In this document: piece by piece, positions 1 through 12,029 of the stretch | Layout of the letters: every line of letters starts with the position of its first letter | How positions within the stretch are numbered: position 1 is the stretch's first letter | Source of the DNA: Hyalella azteca | Lineage: Eukaryota > Arthropoda > Malacostraca > Amphipoda > Hyalellidae | Direction: 5' to 3' | Assembly: GCF_000764305.2 (NCBI RefSeq) | Contig: NW_025941577.1 | Coordinates: forward strand, 186,001-250,000 | Length of the DNA stretch: 64,000 nucleotides | Position numbers and translations under genes: made by a program | The notes under the pieces: model-generated | Databases searched by the model: none | The model's input: the letters and a program-made list of their open reading frames with translations, nothing else | What the model was told of the DNA's origin: nothing

Positions 1-115
1 TTACTAGAAAATGTTGCATGAAAATCCTGTAACTCTATGTTTAATGGATGTATAGATTATGGAAAGTCAAAATAATATAATTTCTAGCAGTTACGAATAC
101 TGCATGTTCAGCCGT

Positions 116-290
116 CACTCATATCGTCATATCGCCATATCGTCATATCGTCATATCGTCATATCGTCATATCGTCATATCGTCATATCGTCATATCGTC
201 ATATCGTCATATCGTCATATCGTCATATCGTCATAGCGTCATATCGTCATATCGTCATATCGTCATATCGTCATATCGTCATATCGTTAG
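116..290. repeat. 8-bp microsatellite (ATCGTCAT)n
   Basis: About 20 near-identical copies of ATCGTCAT. The 90-codon open frame through it (59-331) encodes only a periodic SYRHIVI repeat and is not considered a gene. Confidence 0.95.
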
Positions 291-361
291 ACTCACACAA
301 ACAATGGCTGGTCATAGAAGGTCAGCCATGAAGGCTCCAATCAGTTATTGTCCGATGCATA

Positions 362-690
362 TTTTGTGCAGCCATATTAGACATGCATGGAGAAAACATG
401 TCTCTGTCATGGCTGAATATGTGCAGCATTAAGACATGCATGGATGAGACATGTCTCTGTCATGGCTGAATGTGTACAGCATTAAGACATGCATGGATGA
501 GACGTGTCTCTGTCATGGCTGAATATGTACAGCATTAAGACACGCACGGACGAGACATGTCTCTGTCATGGCTGAATATGTACAGCATAAGACATGCATG
601 GATGAGTCATGTCTCTGTCATGGCTGAATATGTACAGCATTAAGACATGCATGGATGAGACATGTCTCTGTTATGTCTGAATATGTACTG
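362..690. repeat. 53-bp minisatellite, about 6 copies
   Basis: Unit contains CATGTCTCTGTCATGGCTGA then ATATGTACAGCATTAAGACA. Copies differ by a few substitutions. Nothing coding is seen. Confidence 0.92.
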
Positions 691-1448
691 AAGCAATCTG
701 ATGAATTAGATTCGTGAATTCAGTAATTAGATCGAATTTGACAATTAATTAGATTATTAACAAATTTATAAGATTAATGACAAATTAAGTAAATTCTCGA
801 CGCTTAGGAAAATATTCCTGAAGAATTATGTTCATGGCGAATTAAGTAGATTCCTTTCGAATTAAGTATATTCATGGAAGATTAATTTGATCCTTAACGA
901 ATTTGGAAATTTTTTAATAAATTTATCGGATTTTAGAAATTCAGACAAAAATCTACTAGGAGATGATGAATTTTGAGTAACTGGAAAAGACATACTTTCA
1001 TTCGCTGAATGGAGGAGATATTCATTATACATTCATGGGTTAATTATTCATTACTTGCCATTATAAACTAATTTTTATAATTCATAGTTTAATTCAAATG
1101 CAATAAATTAATCAATTGTGCAACTGTTTGCTTTCCAATACTTGCCAGAATTTAACTCCAACGATAAAATAACAAATATCTTTCAACGGCACTAGAAACT
1201 TATATCACATTTAATAATCAATATAATGCACCTAAATACTTTTATTATTAAATTTAATATTTGCCATGCCACTCCTCAACGGCCAAAGATTTTCCGCAAT
1301 ACGATTATTCTGTTTTTTCTTTAAGCGGCAATCGATCGATGATCGAGTGATTGCGCCAAGATCGCACACAAGATAAATCCTGACCATAAAATTTCCCGCA
1401 TTGCAATCTTAATCAAACATGATATTATATCGAACTTCAGACGATGCC
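691..1448. other. AT-rich stretch, nothing recognised
   Basis: Degenerate GAATTAAGTAGATTC-like motifs recur at about 25-30 bp spacing between 700 and 960. Otherwise unique AT-rich DNA without a supportable frame. Confidence 0.6.
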
Positions 1449-1812
1449 CTTGACTGGCGAAACTTAGCGACTTTAGGGCCACGTTGGCGACTATAGAGCC
1501 ACGTTGGCGAGTTTAGGACCAAGTTGGCGACTGTAGGGCCACGTTGGCGATTTACGGCCAAGTTGGAGACTATAGGGCCACGTTGGCGAATTTAAGGCCA
1601 GGTTTGCGACTTAAGGGCCACATTGGCGACTATAGGACCACGTCGGCGACTATAGGACCACGTTGGCGACTATAGGACCACGTTGGCAACTTTAGGGCCA
1701 CGTTGGCGGCTATAGAGCCACGTTAGCGACTAGAGGGCCACGTTGATGACTAATTAAAGGGCCACGTTGGCAACTTTAGGGCCACGTTGGCGAGTTTAGG
1801 GCCACGTTTAGT
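1449..1812. repeat. 20-bp minisatellite, about 18 copies
   Basis: Unit GGGCCACGTTGGCGACTATA with substitutions and occasional indels; the copies are clearly diverged. Confidence 0.92.
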
Positions 1813-2273
1813 GGTCAAAAGCATATCCGAATTCTTTTTATTATAGAAAACAAAGGAGATCACAGTTTTTTTTTAAGTAAAGGCTCTGGATCTAGACATT
1901 TTCTTGTGAATTTTGAACTTCGAAAGAACTTCTTGGATTCAAACTTCATAAGAATTTTTTAGATGTTTTAGGTATATGAGGTTTATGCTGATGTGTTCTA
2001 TACAATACATCGTTTATATTTTTTGTTTGATAAATATGGCGTTAGCGTATGTTTGACAATGTTGTTCTTCACACCGGTTTTATTGCTTTTATATAAGCAC
2101 ATGTAAGTTTAATCTTCAATATTGATGACTTCAATTAACTTTCGAACGATAATCCCTTCTGAGTATTTCAAAAAAACATTGAAAAAATCTCATGAGTGAT
2201 CTCAAAATAGAGTGGTGAACTGCATTAAAAACGTGACGTAAAATGATATTAAAAACAACGCGTTATTGCGCAA

Positions 2274-2346
2274 GCCCGGCTAGCTCAGTCGGTAGAGCAC
2301 GAGACTCTTAATCTCGGGGTCGTGGGTTCGAGCCCCACGTTGGGCG
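2274..2346 (+). tRNA. tRNA-Lys (anticodon CTT)
   Basis: A 73-nt cloverleaf can be folded by eye. Acceptor stem GCCCGGC pairs with GTTGGGC (two G-U pairs), D arm GCTC/GAGC, anticodon stem CGAGA/TCTCG with loop CTCTTAA giving anticodon CTT, T arm GTGGG-TTCGAGC-CCCAC, discriminator G. No intron. The internal A box (TAGCTCAGTCGG) and B box (GGTTCGAGCCC) match the pol III consensus, and the sequence is close to the usual animal tRNA-Lys(CUU). It decodes AAG. A T-run follows directly, as expected for a live pol III gene. Confidence 0.96.
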
Positions 2347-2349
2347 AAA

Positions 2350-2359
2350 TTTTTTTTTT
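2350..2359 (+). terminator. Pol III oligo-T terminator of tRNA-Lys
   Basis: An uninterrupted run of ten T starts four bases after the discriminator base of the tRNA. Confidence 0.85.
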
Positions 2360-2577
2360 CGGGAAACAATTTTTAAAGGTGAAATCATTCGTGAACTTAC
2401 AAGAGTCTATTTTAGAATACTATGATTGAATGAAACGGCCTCATATCAACACGAAATAAAATATGCTTTTAGTTTCCATGAAAATCTGTGTGCGGAACAA
2501 TTCAATATTTTTGAAATTATATAATTTTTCCGTTTATTTCTAAAAAACGGCTCAATTTCATCAACATAATTTTATGT

Positions 2578-2702
2578 CATAAATGAATCCAGCGTTAGTT
2601 GCAATGCCTTGCATATTTTATTTCATATAACCTACATTTTTTTCGGATATATATTTCATTTTATAAATATGTCCAGCGTTAGTTGCAATGCCTCGTATAT
2701 TT
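2578..2702. repeat. Short imperfect direct repeat (2 copies)
   Basis: ATAAAT..GTCCAGCGTTAGTTGCAATGCCT occurs twice, about 88 bp apart, each followed by an AT-rich tail with TATATTTCA. Confidence 0.7.
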
Positions 2703-2999
2703 CAACACCAAAAAAGTGCGTAAACTTTTATTGTAAACACTAAATACGTTAAAATAGCTACATTACATTGGATGCATTTAAAAATGATTTTTTAATGCAT
2801 TTTACGTGCTTGAACATACGTTGAAATCAAACGTCGATGAGAGCAGCGATTGCCAGGAAAGGTTACCAGCAATCGAAGTGAACCTTGGCGAAGGATTTGC
2901 AATTAACGCGCCTTTGACTTGATAAAAATGTGCTGCGGCCCAGCCTGCACTCAGAACAAGGAATGAGTCAATATGTCCGTATATTGACACACTTTTATA

Positions 3000-3102
3000 T
3001 AGTATAGTATAGTATAGTATAGTATAGTATAGTATAGTATAGTATAGTATAGTATAGTATAGTATAGTATAGTATAGTATAGTATAGTATATAGTATAGT
3101 AT
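3000..3102. repeat. Pentanucleotide (ATAGT)n microsatellite
   Basis: About 20 copies of ATAGT, essentially perfect apart from one ATATAGT step near 3091, which suggests a recent expansion. Confidence 0.97.
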
Positions 3103-4057
3103 CTTCGGCATTTAAGAATAGGCCTGGGCAGGCCTGTCGCCGATTCTTGTACTTTTCTGGACTATACTGGACTTATGATCAAATCTTTTAACGACGATAA
3201 TTAGATATATTGCCACGCTTCCATGTATACAGCACTAGCTGATAACTCACAAAAGATCAAAAAACCATATAACAATTAATACAAACTCTCACTTATTTCT
3301 CTGAGGTTTCAAGTGCATTTATAAATTCCGGATCTCATAAGATTTGCAACGAAAAGAAACGTATTGTACGCTTACATTTTTCCAATAGATGAAGCAAAAA
3401 TATCAGAAAATTGCGATAAAAATCAATAATTTCGAAGATCAAACTTTTTAGGTGAAATAGAAAACAATGCATGCAATTTTATATTGATATTTGTGCGTGT
3501 TTTTGATACATTAGTTTGACACTTCCATGAGTGTATTATTCATAACTTGTCATTAGTGACAGAAAACTTTTTGCTAACAATTAACCTTAATTAAAATTAA
3601 CTTTTATACTATTTAAATACAAAAAAAAATACAACTAATACCATACAATTAACTTTTGTACTATTTATAAAATTCAATTGCAAAACTCAATTTCAATGTA
3701 TATTTAACACAATAATGTATTACCTTTTAACAAATTGTAATTCATTTAAAATAATAGGAATACATTTAATTGTAAAAACTTATTTTAAAATTTAATTTTC
3801 TAAATCTCTATATTTCCATTCTGCATCTCCAGTCACAATCTAGTGACCCAGCAATCACCATCTAAAGGCCACCACAATATCTTCACTATCCCTAAAATTC
3901 ACCAATATTCCTAATTAACCGCCAAGGCCACTTAGCGCCATCAATAAATGTTCTCTTCATTAAGTAAAATGGCAGCCTCTTTAAACACACACGCGCAGCA
4001 CTTCAAATATACGAGCAAAAAATTACCTTGAATTGCCTGGAAATATTCCTTACTATT
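3103..4057. other. AT-rich intergenic DNA
   Basis: No convincing coding frame, RNA or repeat. Several TTAACTTTT-type runs only. Confidence 0.6.
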
Positions 4058-4194
4058 CACTCACAGCAATGAATGGGTCATGTTGTCCAAATAGTGATAA
4101 ACGTACTGTTCTACCAACAGCATGAACAATGTAGCTTTGATACGCCCTGTTGCCATCGTTTTTTGGACAAAATGTTGTTTATTTTTTTTGAGTG
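4058..4194. mobile_element. CACTCAG-family MITE, copy 1
   Basis: Starts CACTCACAGCAATGAATGGG with GTCCAAATAGTGA inside and ends TTTTTGAGTG, the degenerate inverse of the left end. About 137 bp, so somewhat shortened relative to the 160-175 bp copies elsewhere in the window. Confidence 0.65.
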
Positions 4195-5470
4195 TAGCCT
4201 CGGTACTGTAAGTTACACACTTACTTGAGTTACCCTTCCAACTTGGTGGCATTTTCATCAACTTTGGCATTTGTTTGAGTGATCGAAAGGTGAGTCAGAT
4301 GAATAGAGGTGCGTCAAATATGGACACATGCATGAAATATGCACGCGCACCCACTACTCATTCATTACGCATCATTCATGACACTTTATTCATGACATAT
4401 TCGATAAAAACGATTTTCGTGCTACAGAAACCGTTTGATTTGTTGTTCTAAAGGTTATTGATTGATTACAGATTAATATAGATTATTTTTATTTTACATT
4501 TTTCAGTATTTTAAGTTTCCTTTAATATTTCAACTGATTGCTAGCGGTTATGTTGCAGAATTTTTTGTATGGAGATCATTCATCATTTTTGTATGGAGAT
4601 CATCAGACCAACATTTTATTTCCTTTTTGCAATAATTTCATTTGACTTTCCACGTCAGCTACAATAAATCTATAGGTAACTTTTCACGCACTGCCATTTA
4701 GTACAATATTAACAGAATAGCTAGAATTATATATGATATATTATCGATAAAATATAGGTAATATAGATATATGATATAGAAAAGTTCATTTCTGCAGAGC
4801 TCCGGTCCGCAAATACAGTTACAAATACAGTTACTACCGTATAATGTCGGGATAGGCGCTACATATTTTCTCATAACAAATTGCTAGCACTGTTATCTTT
4901 TCACTTGATGATTTAGAGCAATCATCAATCATAGTAGTTATGAATAATCGTATTCATATTAAAGCTGATGTAAAATTTCCCGCATAATGTTGCAGATGTT
5001 CACGCGTGAGTAAATGTTCACTCAAAATCATCCTGTATTGATCCTATTCATGTTTATTCATAAAGTGTTCTTCTAAAAAATAACGTACTCTAATGGTAAT
5101 TAAGTACATCATATATATGTCAATTTCTTGACCTTATTTTTGTGTTGAACTCTCTTATCCTAATATCCCTTATATCAATTGAAAGAAGTTGTTCTTTAAG
5201 GACTTCATTGCTGCATTCATATGACTTCTCTGACGTATTCTTCAGGGCTTCTATTACGCATTTACGGAACTTCGTTAATGCCACTACATGCTAAGGGACT
5301 TGTGTTTGGCACTTAGAGGACTTTAAGGATCCCACTACATGCTAAGAAACGTGTTTCCGACATTCATTAGACTTTATAAATGTCACTGCATGCCTTAGAA
5401 TTTATTTCTAGTGTTCACATTACTCCATATTTGCTGCTGCAAACCAATTCCTTACATGCAAATGACGTTG
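4195..5470. other. AT-rich intergenic DNA
   Basis: No gene seen. A loosely repeated GCTAAGGGACTTGTGTTTGGCA motif recurs from 5270 to 5420 (steps of about 60 bp). Confidence 0.55.
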
Positions 5471-5474
5471 AAAG

Positions 5475-5850
5475 AATAACGATTATTTCGTTAAAAAAAT
5501 GTTGACTACTAGTAAATATCATCTATAAAAAATTTTAGCAACGTTATTCTAACGTTAACTACGTTTAATCAACGTAATTTTACTGCTATGAATGTTTAAA
5601 GAACATTATTTAATGGTAAAAAAATGTTTAATCGACGTTACTTTAACGAAAGAAAGGGACAATCAACGTTATTTCAACGCTAATGACGCTTATTCGACGT
5701 TATTTAAACGGGAAATATACGTTTAAAAATGTTTAATTGACGTTATTTCAACAGAAAAGACGTCTAATTAACGTTACTTAAACGCAAAAAAACGTTAAAT
5801 TAACAGTATTTTAACGTTTCAAAACGTTAAATCAAAGTTATTTGACCGTC
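5475..5850. repeat. Degenerate ACGTT-rich tandem array
   Basis: AACGTTATTT / CGTTAAATCAACG blocks recur about every 18-36 bp in both orientations, so the array is rich in short inverted repeats (AACGTT is its own complement). A similar short block is found at 9320-9390. Confidence 0.75.
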
Positions 5851-6900
5851 AGATGCTGTGTAGGAAGGGACGTGTATCTGGCATCCATGAGACTTGATTG
5901 CCGTAATTCCTTTACATGTCCCAGCAGCCTTGGGGTTGAGGTGGACAAAGCTTGGCATTGTCTTATGGGCGATTTATGGGCGCGACATCGGCGTGCAGTT
6001 GTCCGCTATTAGCGCGACATGCACAGCTGTCGAGCCACCAGGAAGTCGGGGTATACTCCTGCATTTATATTTCCAAAAGATCAAGTAATTTTTCCTTCAT
6101 GAGACACTGAGAAACAAAAAGGCAAAATTAATTTTTCGGTGACTTGTATGAGACGCGAAACAAAATTTGAGGAAAATCATTGCTGACAGTTTTTTTCGAG
6201 GATCAAAAATTATCCGGCATATATTTTTTTGTTTTAATGGCGACAAAGTTGTTAAAGAAAGCTAAGGAATTCTACAAATCATTAATATAACTTCTATTCA
6301 TTGAAGGGATGATATGATACATTTTCTTTGATGTAAGAAGAATTCATGATATGAATATAACACAAATAGCCAAAGAATATTCCGGTAAAAACTTTATTCA
6401 TTGTTTTTTTTAACATATTCAAAATTACTTGATCGTTTGCAGCGTGGAAAATGCACGACGTCAACGATGGCCGGCAGTGCAAGGGTCGATTTTTTACCAA
6501 TGGTCAAGAATTGGTCAAGAGGTCAACCGCAGCCAAGAATTGTTGTCCTTGTATGGATGAAGGAAAAGCTTTCATGTGTAAGTCAAGTAACTCCATCAGA
6601 AAAGAATAACTGTTACCTGTCTAAACATCTGCTACAGTGACACCTGCCTGACATATACAACTTGTGATTAATAACTTAGTTCGTCAAGCTAGGTATTTCT
6701 TTTACTCCAGCTGTCACTACTAATGAAAGACGAATAATGTTGAAAAAATTTATTAATACAAATACGAATTTCAATTTACCCATCAACACGCATCAAATAG
6801 AATATATCAAATGAAGTTGAAAATGTTAGAAATGTTCCAAAAATTTCCTTTTTTTCACATTAATATTTATATTTTTTGATTGATTCTAACATTAGCGTTA
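5851..6900. other. Intergenic DNA without recognisable gene
   Basis: Two short open frames (5894-6088, 6401-6640) have no recognisable motifs, splice context or compositional bias, and are not called. Confidence 0.5.
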
Positions 6901-7065
6901 CACTCAGAAAATTGAACGGGTCACATTATCCCAACATGACCCACTCTTTGCTCGTTGCACTTATACATGCTTTTTCGTTGAGCCAAACTGTGTCAGGATG
7001 ACACACACACAAAGGTAAAAAATCGCATCGCTGTTAGGAAAATGTCTCACTCATTTCTGTGAGTG
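6901..7065. mobile_element. CACTCAG-family MITE, copy 2
   Basis: 165 bp, from CACTCAGAAAATTGAACGGG to TCATTTCTGTGAGTG. The ends are inverted copies and are flanked by TA on both sides. The interior has GTCAGGATGACAC and GCATCGCT as in the other copies. Confidence 0.8.
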
Positions 7066-7096
7066 TAGAAGACCTTTTACCTGAAAGGCCTGCATC

Positions 7097-7240
7097 GTTC
7101 CTAGCTCTCTCCTAGCTTGCCTTAAGAATTGCAAGGCATCTTCCCTAGCTCTTTCCTAGCTTGCCATCAGAATTGCAAGGCGTTTTCCCTAGCTCTTTCC
7201 TAGCCTGCCTTCAGAATTGCAAGGCGTCTTCCCTAGCATT
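7097..7240. repeat. 44-bp minisatellite, about 3.3 copies
   Basis: Unit includes AGAATTGCAAGGCGTCTTCC then CTAGCTCTTTCCTAGC. AATTGCAAGG starts at 7127, 7171 and 7215, an exact 44-bp step. Confidence 0.9.
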
Positions 7241-7373
7241 TGCAGGGATGCCTAGCGCCTTGACCTTTGCCTTGCCTGTTTGTCCCTCCCTGCGCCCGCC
7301 CTCAACTCACACGCAGCTTCTATTTTTATGCTGATGTTCACACAGCAAACACAACGAAATGTATGCATGAATA

Positions 7374-7515
7374 CCTAGAAACATTCATAATTTGGAAACA
7401 TTCATTCATAATTATCAATATCTAGAAACATTCTTAATTTGGAAACATTCATTCATAATTATCAATATCAAGAAACATTCATAATTTGGAAGCATTCATT
7501 CATAATTATCAATAT
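7374..7515. repeat. 47-bp minisatellite, 3 copies
   Basis: Unit contains CTAGAAACATTCATAATTTG and CATTCATTCATAATTATCAA; TAGAAACATTC recurs at exact 47-bp steps. Confidence 0.9.
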
Positions 7516-8343
7516 ATTGTTCAATAATTGTTGAACGGCAATTATCAATAATTGTTTTGCAGTTTTTTAAATCACGCAGCAAACACGACTTAATAGAATT
7601 GTTTAACAAAACCTGTTAATATCTAGAAATTTACATAATTTGAAGAGCATTTTTTTCATTTTGCACTTCTCTTACGCAATTATGATCGCTTGTAATTGCA
7701 GTTAAATAAATAAATGAAACACGAGAGAATAAAATTAATAATTGATGACATTAAAAGTTTAAAGGTTAGCATAGTGTATGACAAATAATACGGATATATA
7801 AATTTCAGGAATTTTCTAGACGAATATAATCTCGGCATTTTTGGATTACTTACCAATTTATTTGTTACTAAATAAAATTTAGATAATAATAGAAAGTATT
7901 GAAAAACCTTTTTCACGTAATTGGTCTGACTCAACAATTTAATTACTAAATTCACGTAATTGTCTTAATAGTCATAAACGAGCATCCCCTTCAGATATTT
8001 TCAAGATTTCTATTGCAACAAAAACTATAAATTGGAATTAAAATACGGTAATTTTCAGCATTTTATTGGTAGAATAAGTAATTTTCCTGAAGAAAAATAC
8101 AAGTTTACTTTGTTGAGCGCATAAAACTGTTTCATAGACTTGTAATATTGAAAAATGATTCAAATAAGTACATCATAAGGTAATTTTGGAACTCAATTAA
8201 CCATTCAATGCGTATAAGTTTGTAGTTGTGTGAGGAAGACATAAGTTATGCTTGAAAATATTAAAAATGTTCATATAAAAATGCACCTCTGAATATCCCA
8301 CCTACGTCACATCCCGATCAAAAAATTATTCATTGCTTTCTAA
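7516..8343. other. AT-rich intergenic DNA
   Basis: A 91-codon minus-strand frame at 7680-7955 is K/F/Y/L-rich, as AT-rich noncoding DNA gives. Not supported as a gene. Confidence 0.55.
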
Positions 8344-8815
8344 AATCAGTAGAAAAACTGTTGACAGACTCTTTATTCAACCCATTTAAAAACAGTAAAA
8401 AAAACTGTAGACAGACTTTCTAATCAAATCATAAACAGTAAAAAATCTGTAGAGAGACTTTCTATTCAACCATTTAAAAACAGTAAAATAACTAGAAAAA
8501 CTTTCTACTCAACCCATTCAAAACAGTAAAAAATTGTAGACAAACGTTCTACTCAATTAACCCATTCAAAACAGTAAAAAACTGTAGACAAACGTTCTAC
8601 TGAACCCATTCAAACAGTAAAAAAACTGTAGACAAACTTTCTACTCAACCCATTAAAAACAGTAAAAAAAACTGTAGACAAACTTTCTACTCAACCCATT
8701 AAAAACTGTAAAAAGATTAGAAAAACTTTCTACTCAACCCATTTAAAAACAGTAAAAAGCAGAAAAAACATTTAAAAAATAAAAATTTAAAACAGTAAAA
8801 AAGCTCTAGACAGAC
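8344..8815. repeat. 45-50-bp minisatellite, about 9 copies
   Basis: Unit combines AAACAGTAAAAAACTGTAGA with CAAACTTTCTACTCAACCCA; unit length drifts by a few bases through A-run changes. The motif ACAGTAAAAAACTGT is itself a small hairpin. Confidence 0.88.
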
Positions 8816-8904
8816 TTGCTGTTCATCTCAAGCCAATTAACGTCTTCGATTTTCTTAAAAGTTTTTTATTTCCCAGCGCGGCTGAGAACGTGTCGGGCGA
8901 GCGG

Positions 8905-8941
8905 GCGTTGCGCAACAAGCATTGTTCGATCGCGCAACGCA
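8905..8941. other. GC-rich hairpin GCGTTGCGC/GCGCAACGC
   Basis: A 9-bp perfect stem with an 18-nt loop in otherwise AT-rich DNA. No function assigned. Confidence 0.4.
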
Positions 8942-8949
8942 ACTCAGAA

Positions 8950-9260
8950 AGTTCTGGTCAAGTTGGTCAGGTTGGGTCAGGTTGGTCATGTATGTACAGT
9001 ATTTCAGGTTGTTCAGATAAATTAGGTTGGCTAGATTTATCGGTTAGTCAGATTTGTGATTTTGGTGACAATTGTGATGTTGGGTAGGTAAGTTGAATTT
9101 TTGATGTTGGTCAGGTTGGTCTGGTTGGTCAGGTTGACCAACATTTTGATGTTGGTTACATTCGTCTGGTTGATCAGGTTGTTAAGGTTGCTAATTCACT
9201 TATTTGGTTAGATTTTTCATTGTTGGCTAGGTTAGGTGATTCGGTTTGGTCTGATAGGTG
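8950..9260. repeat. Degenerate GGTTGGTCAGGTT repeat region
   Basis: Short GGT(T/C)GGTCAGGTT-like units, strongly diverged, with some TTGATGTTGGTYA blocks. G/T-biased on the plus strand. Confidence 0.65.
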
Positions 9261-9416
9261 CATGCAACAATTAATTGATGTTGTATTTTCTAAAAACATT
9301 TAATCGGGCTTTGAACTTTGGCCGACGTTGAAATAACGTTTATTCAACGTCGTTTGAACGACATAATCTCGTAATCAACGTTCCTTGAAAATCACTTCCG
9401 TGGCGTGTCAAACCGT

Positions 9417-9577
9417 CACCTCAGAGAAATGAGTGGAACCTTGTTCAAATAGCCCCTGAGTGGGTCATCCTGACCCAGTGATGTCAAGCAAAAGTGTCGT
9501 ATCAGTGATACGTCCGCTCCCTGTCTCCCGCTGTGGGTAAGAAAGTGCGACAATATGGCCCATTCATTTCTCTGAGT
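9417..9577. mobile_element. CACTCAG-family MITE, copy 3
   Basis: Left end CACCTCAGAGAAATGAGTGG, right end CATTTCTCTGAGT. Has GTTCAAATAGC, GGGTCATCCTGACC, the central palindrome CGTATCAGTGATACG and GGGTAAGAAAGTGCGACA, all shared with other copies. Confidence 0.8.
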
Positions 9578-9671
9578 TGGCAGTTCGATCAGCATTCATC
9601 ACGATTTTTTTTAATGCAGTTTGCATTTAGCCAAGCAGAGCTGCCATTTTTTGAAGAGCTTGAAGACCACA

Positions 9672-10588
9672 TGTGGCAGCCCAACATAGCGTCGTGGCAG
9701 CCCAACATGGCGTGGTGGGAAACCAACATGGCGTAGTGGCAACCAAACATGGCGTAGTGGCAGCCCAACATGGCGTAGTGACAGTCCAACATGGCGTCGT
9801 GGCAGCCCAACATGGCGTAGTGACAGCCCAACATGGCGTAGTGGTGGCCCAACATGGCGTGGTGGCAGCCCCAACATGGCATGGTGGCAGCCTAACAGGG
9901 CGTCGAGGCAGCCCAACATGGCGTGGTGGCAGCCCCAACATGGCGTCGTGGCAGCCCAACAGGGCGTCGACCCAACATGACGTCTTGGCAGCCCAACATG
10001 ACGTCTTAGCAGCCCAACATGGCGTAGTGGCAGCCCAACATGACGTCTTGGCAGCCCAACATGACATCTTGGCAGCCCAACATGACGTCTTGGCAGCCTA
10101 ACATGACATCTTGGCAGCCCAACATGACGACTTGGCAGCCCAACATGGCGTAGTGGCAGCCCAACATGACGTCTTAGCAGCCCAACATGGCGTAGTGGCA
10201 GCCCAACATGACGTCTTGGCAGCCCAACATGACGTCTTGGCAGCCCAACATGACGTCGAGGCAGCCCAACATGGCGTAATGGCAGCCCAATATGACGTCT
10301 TAGCAGCCCAAAATGGCGCAGTGGCAGCCCAACATGATGTCTTGGCAGCCAGACATGACGTCGTGGCAGCCCAACATGACGTCGTGGCAGCCCAACAAGG
10401 CGTCGTGGCAGCCCAACATGACGTCGCGGCAGCCCAACAAGGCGTCGTGGCAGCCCAACATGACGTCTTGGCAGCCCAACAAGGCGTCGTGGCAGCCCAA
10501 CATGGCGTCGTGGCAGCCAACCATGGCGTCGTGGCAGCCCAACATGGCGTCGTAGCAGCCCAACATGGCGTCGTGGCAGCCCAACACA
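9672..10588. repeat. 21-bp minisatellite, about 44 copies
   Basis: Unit GTGGCAGCCCAACATGGCGT plus one base. Variants (GGCGTAGTG, GACGTCTTG, AAGGCGTCG) are interspersed, implying higher-order homogenisation. Because the unit is 21 nt, every frame on both strands stays open for hundreds of bases, giving spurious open frames of up to 347 codons on the minus strand (9611-10654) and 173 on the plus. No signal peptide, start context or non-repeat domain supports translation. Confidence 0.95.
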
Positions 10589-10660
10589 CAACACATCGCT
10601 TGAATACACAGCACACACAACACATCGCTTGAATACACAGCACACACAACACATTGCTTG
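10589..10660. repeat. 27-bp tandem repeat, about 2.7 copies
   Basis: ACACAACACATCGCTTGAAT followed by ACACAGC, directly abutting the 21-bp array. Confidence 0.88.
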
Positions 10661-11129
10661 ATTGCACTTCGCTTATATATACGTACCCATGTATAAATAG
10701 TTTCAAATAAAATCTAATGTTATAAATTCCATACAAAAAATCAGCACAAATTTGCTACGCTGTGGTTAGATTTGATGAACTTTTTCAAAAATTTTCAATG
10801 AATTTCTTTCCTAATTACGTTATAATATACAACAGAAGAATTGAAAATACTTCATCTTATTGTCAAGAATTTGATTAATTTAAGGAGGTTCAACTAGTCA
10901 AATTTTGTTATGCATCGAAGAGAATTTTTTCATTAATTCATTTTTCAAGAGAATTCATTTATTGACTAACCAGTATTTATCCCTACTTATTAAAATAATT
11001 GTTACATAAACAACCAAAAACACCATCATTATTAATTAACACTAGTTTCTGGCCATATTTCTTGGAAGGGAAAAAATATTTTGCCACGAAAATGTCGCTA
11101 TATTCTAGGCTGATCCTGCCTCTGTTATT
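10661..11129. other. AT-rich intergenic DNA
   Basis: No feature recognised. Confidence 0.6.
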
Positions 11130-11440
11130 GTCATGCCATTCTGCCCCTCCTTGTGCCCCTTCTTTTGCACCTCTTTGCACCCCTCATTTCATCTTCCTTG
11201 TGCCCTTTTATTGCCCTTCGTTGTGCCCCACCTCATTTCCCTCCTTCCGCCCCTTGTTTTGTCCCTCCTTATTTACTCTATTCAGCCCTCGTTGTGCCAT
11301 CATTGTGCTCATGCCTTTCCCTCTTTTTCTGCCCCTCTTTGCAACCATCGTTTCCCCCCTCCTCGTACCCCTCTCTGCGCCCCTCGTTTCTTCCTCCTTG
11401 TGCCCCTCTTATCGCCCCTCCTCCAGCCCCTCGCTATACT
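11130..11440. repeat. Degenerate pyrimidine-rich TGCCCCTC repeat tract
   Basis: About 300 bp almost purine-free on the plus strand, built from (G/C)CCCCTC(C/T)TTGTG-like units of 20-30 bp. Three overlapping plus-strand frames (up to 162 codons) are open only because the C/T bias makes stops rare. Confidence 0.85.
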
Positions 11441-11574
11441 CTGCCGGATGATGTGCCCAGCACCAATATCGTCGTCCGCAAATGTATTTCAGTGTCCGCG
11501 CCAGCCAATATGCCGGACGAGATCGAGTCCGAGCGAATATTCCCGCGAATGCGGAGAGTTTTGGTGCTGTTCAG

Positions 11575-11770
11575 AAACAAATATTTGGCTATATTCGCTA
11601 ACATTGAACAATATTTGCTAGTATTGAACATTAGTTACTAATATTGAACAGTATTTGCTAATATTGAACAGTATTTGTTAATATTGAACAGTATTTGCTA
11701 ATATTGATCAATATTTGCCAACATTGAACAATATTTGCTAATATTGAATAATATTTGCTAATATTACAGA
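11575..11770. repeat. 20-bp minisatellite, about 9 copies
   Basis: Unit AATATTGAACAGTATTTGCT, with AATATT at each step. Degenerates into scattered AATATTTGCTAAT copies to 11870. Confidence 0.9.
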
Positions 11771-12029
11771 AAATTTATTAAAAGACTGGGTGAAGAATAA
11801 TATGGCGAATATGGCAACAGTTGATGGTCACAAACTAATATCGAGAAATATTTGCTAATTTTGAACAATATTTACGGTACATTATCACATCACGGTTGTT
11901 ATTGTATCAACTGTACGACAGTATATACGGGAAATTAGCACGGCAGAGATGGTGCCAACTGCGCGGTATTTTTTAAACCAAATATCATCAGTTCTGCAGT
12001 TGTTTTTCAGCACTGGCTAATATTGGACT

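Noticed and set aside
9589..10736. Long open frames (up to 347 codons minus, 173 plus) suggesting a His/Arg/Leu or Trp/Ala repeat protein
   Set aside because: Produced by a 21-bp minisatellite in which all frames of both strands are open; no unique flanking domain, signal or splice site.
11133..11641. Pro/Ser/Leu-rich 150-162-codon frames
   Set aside because: Three overlapping frames open because of C/T bias; noncoding.
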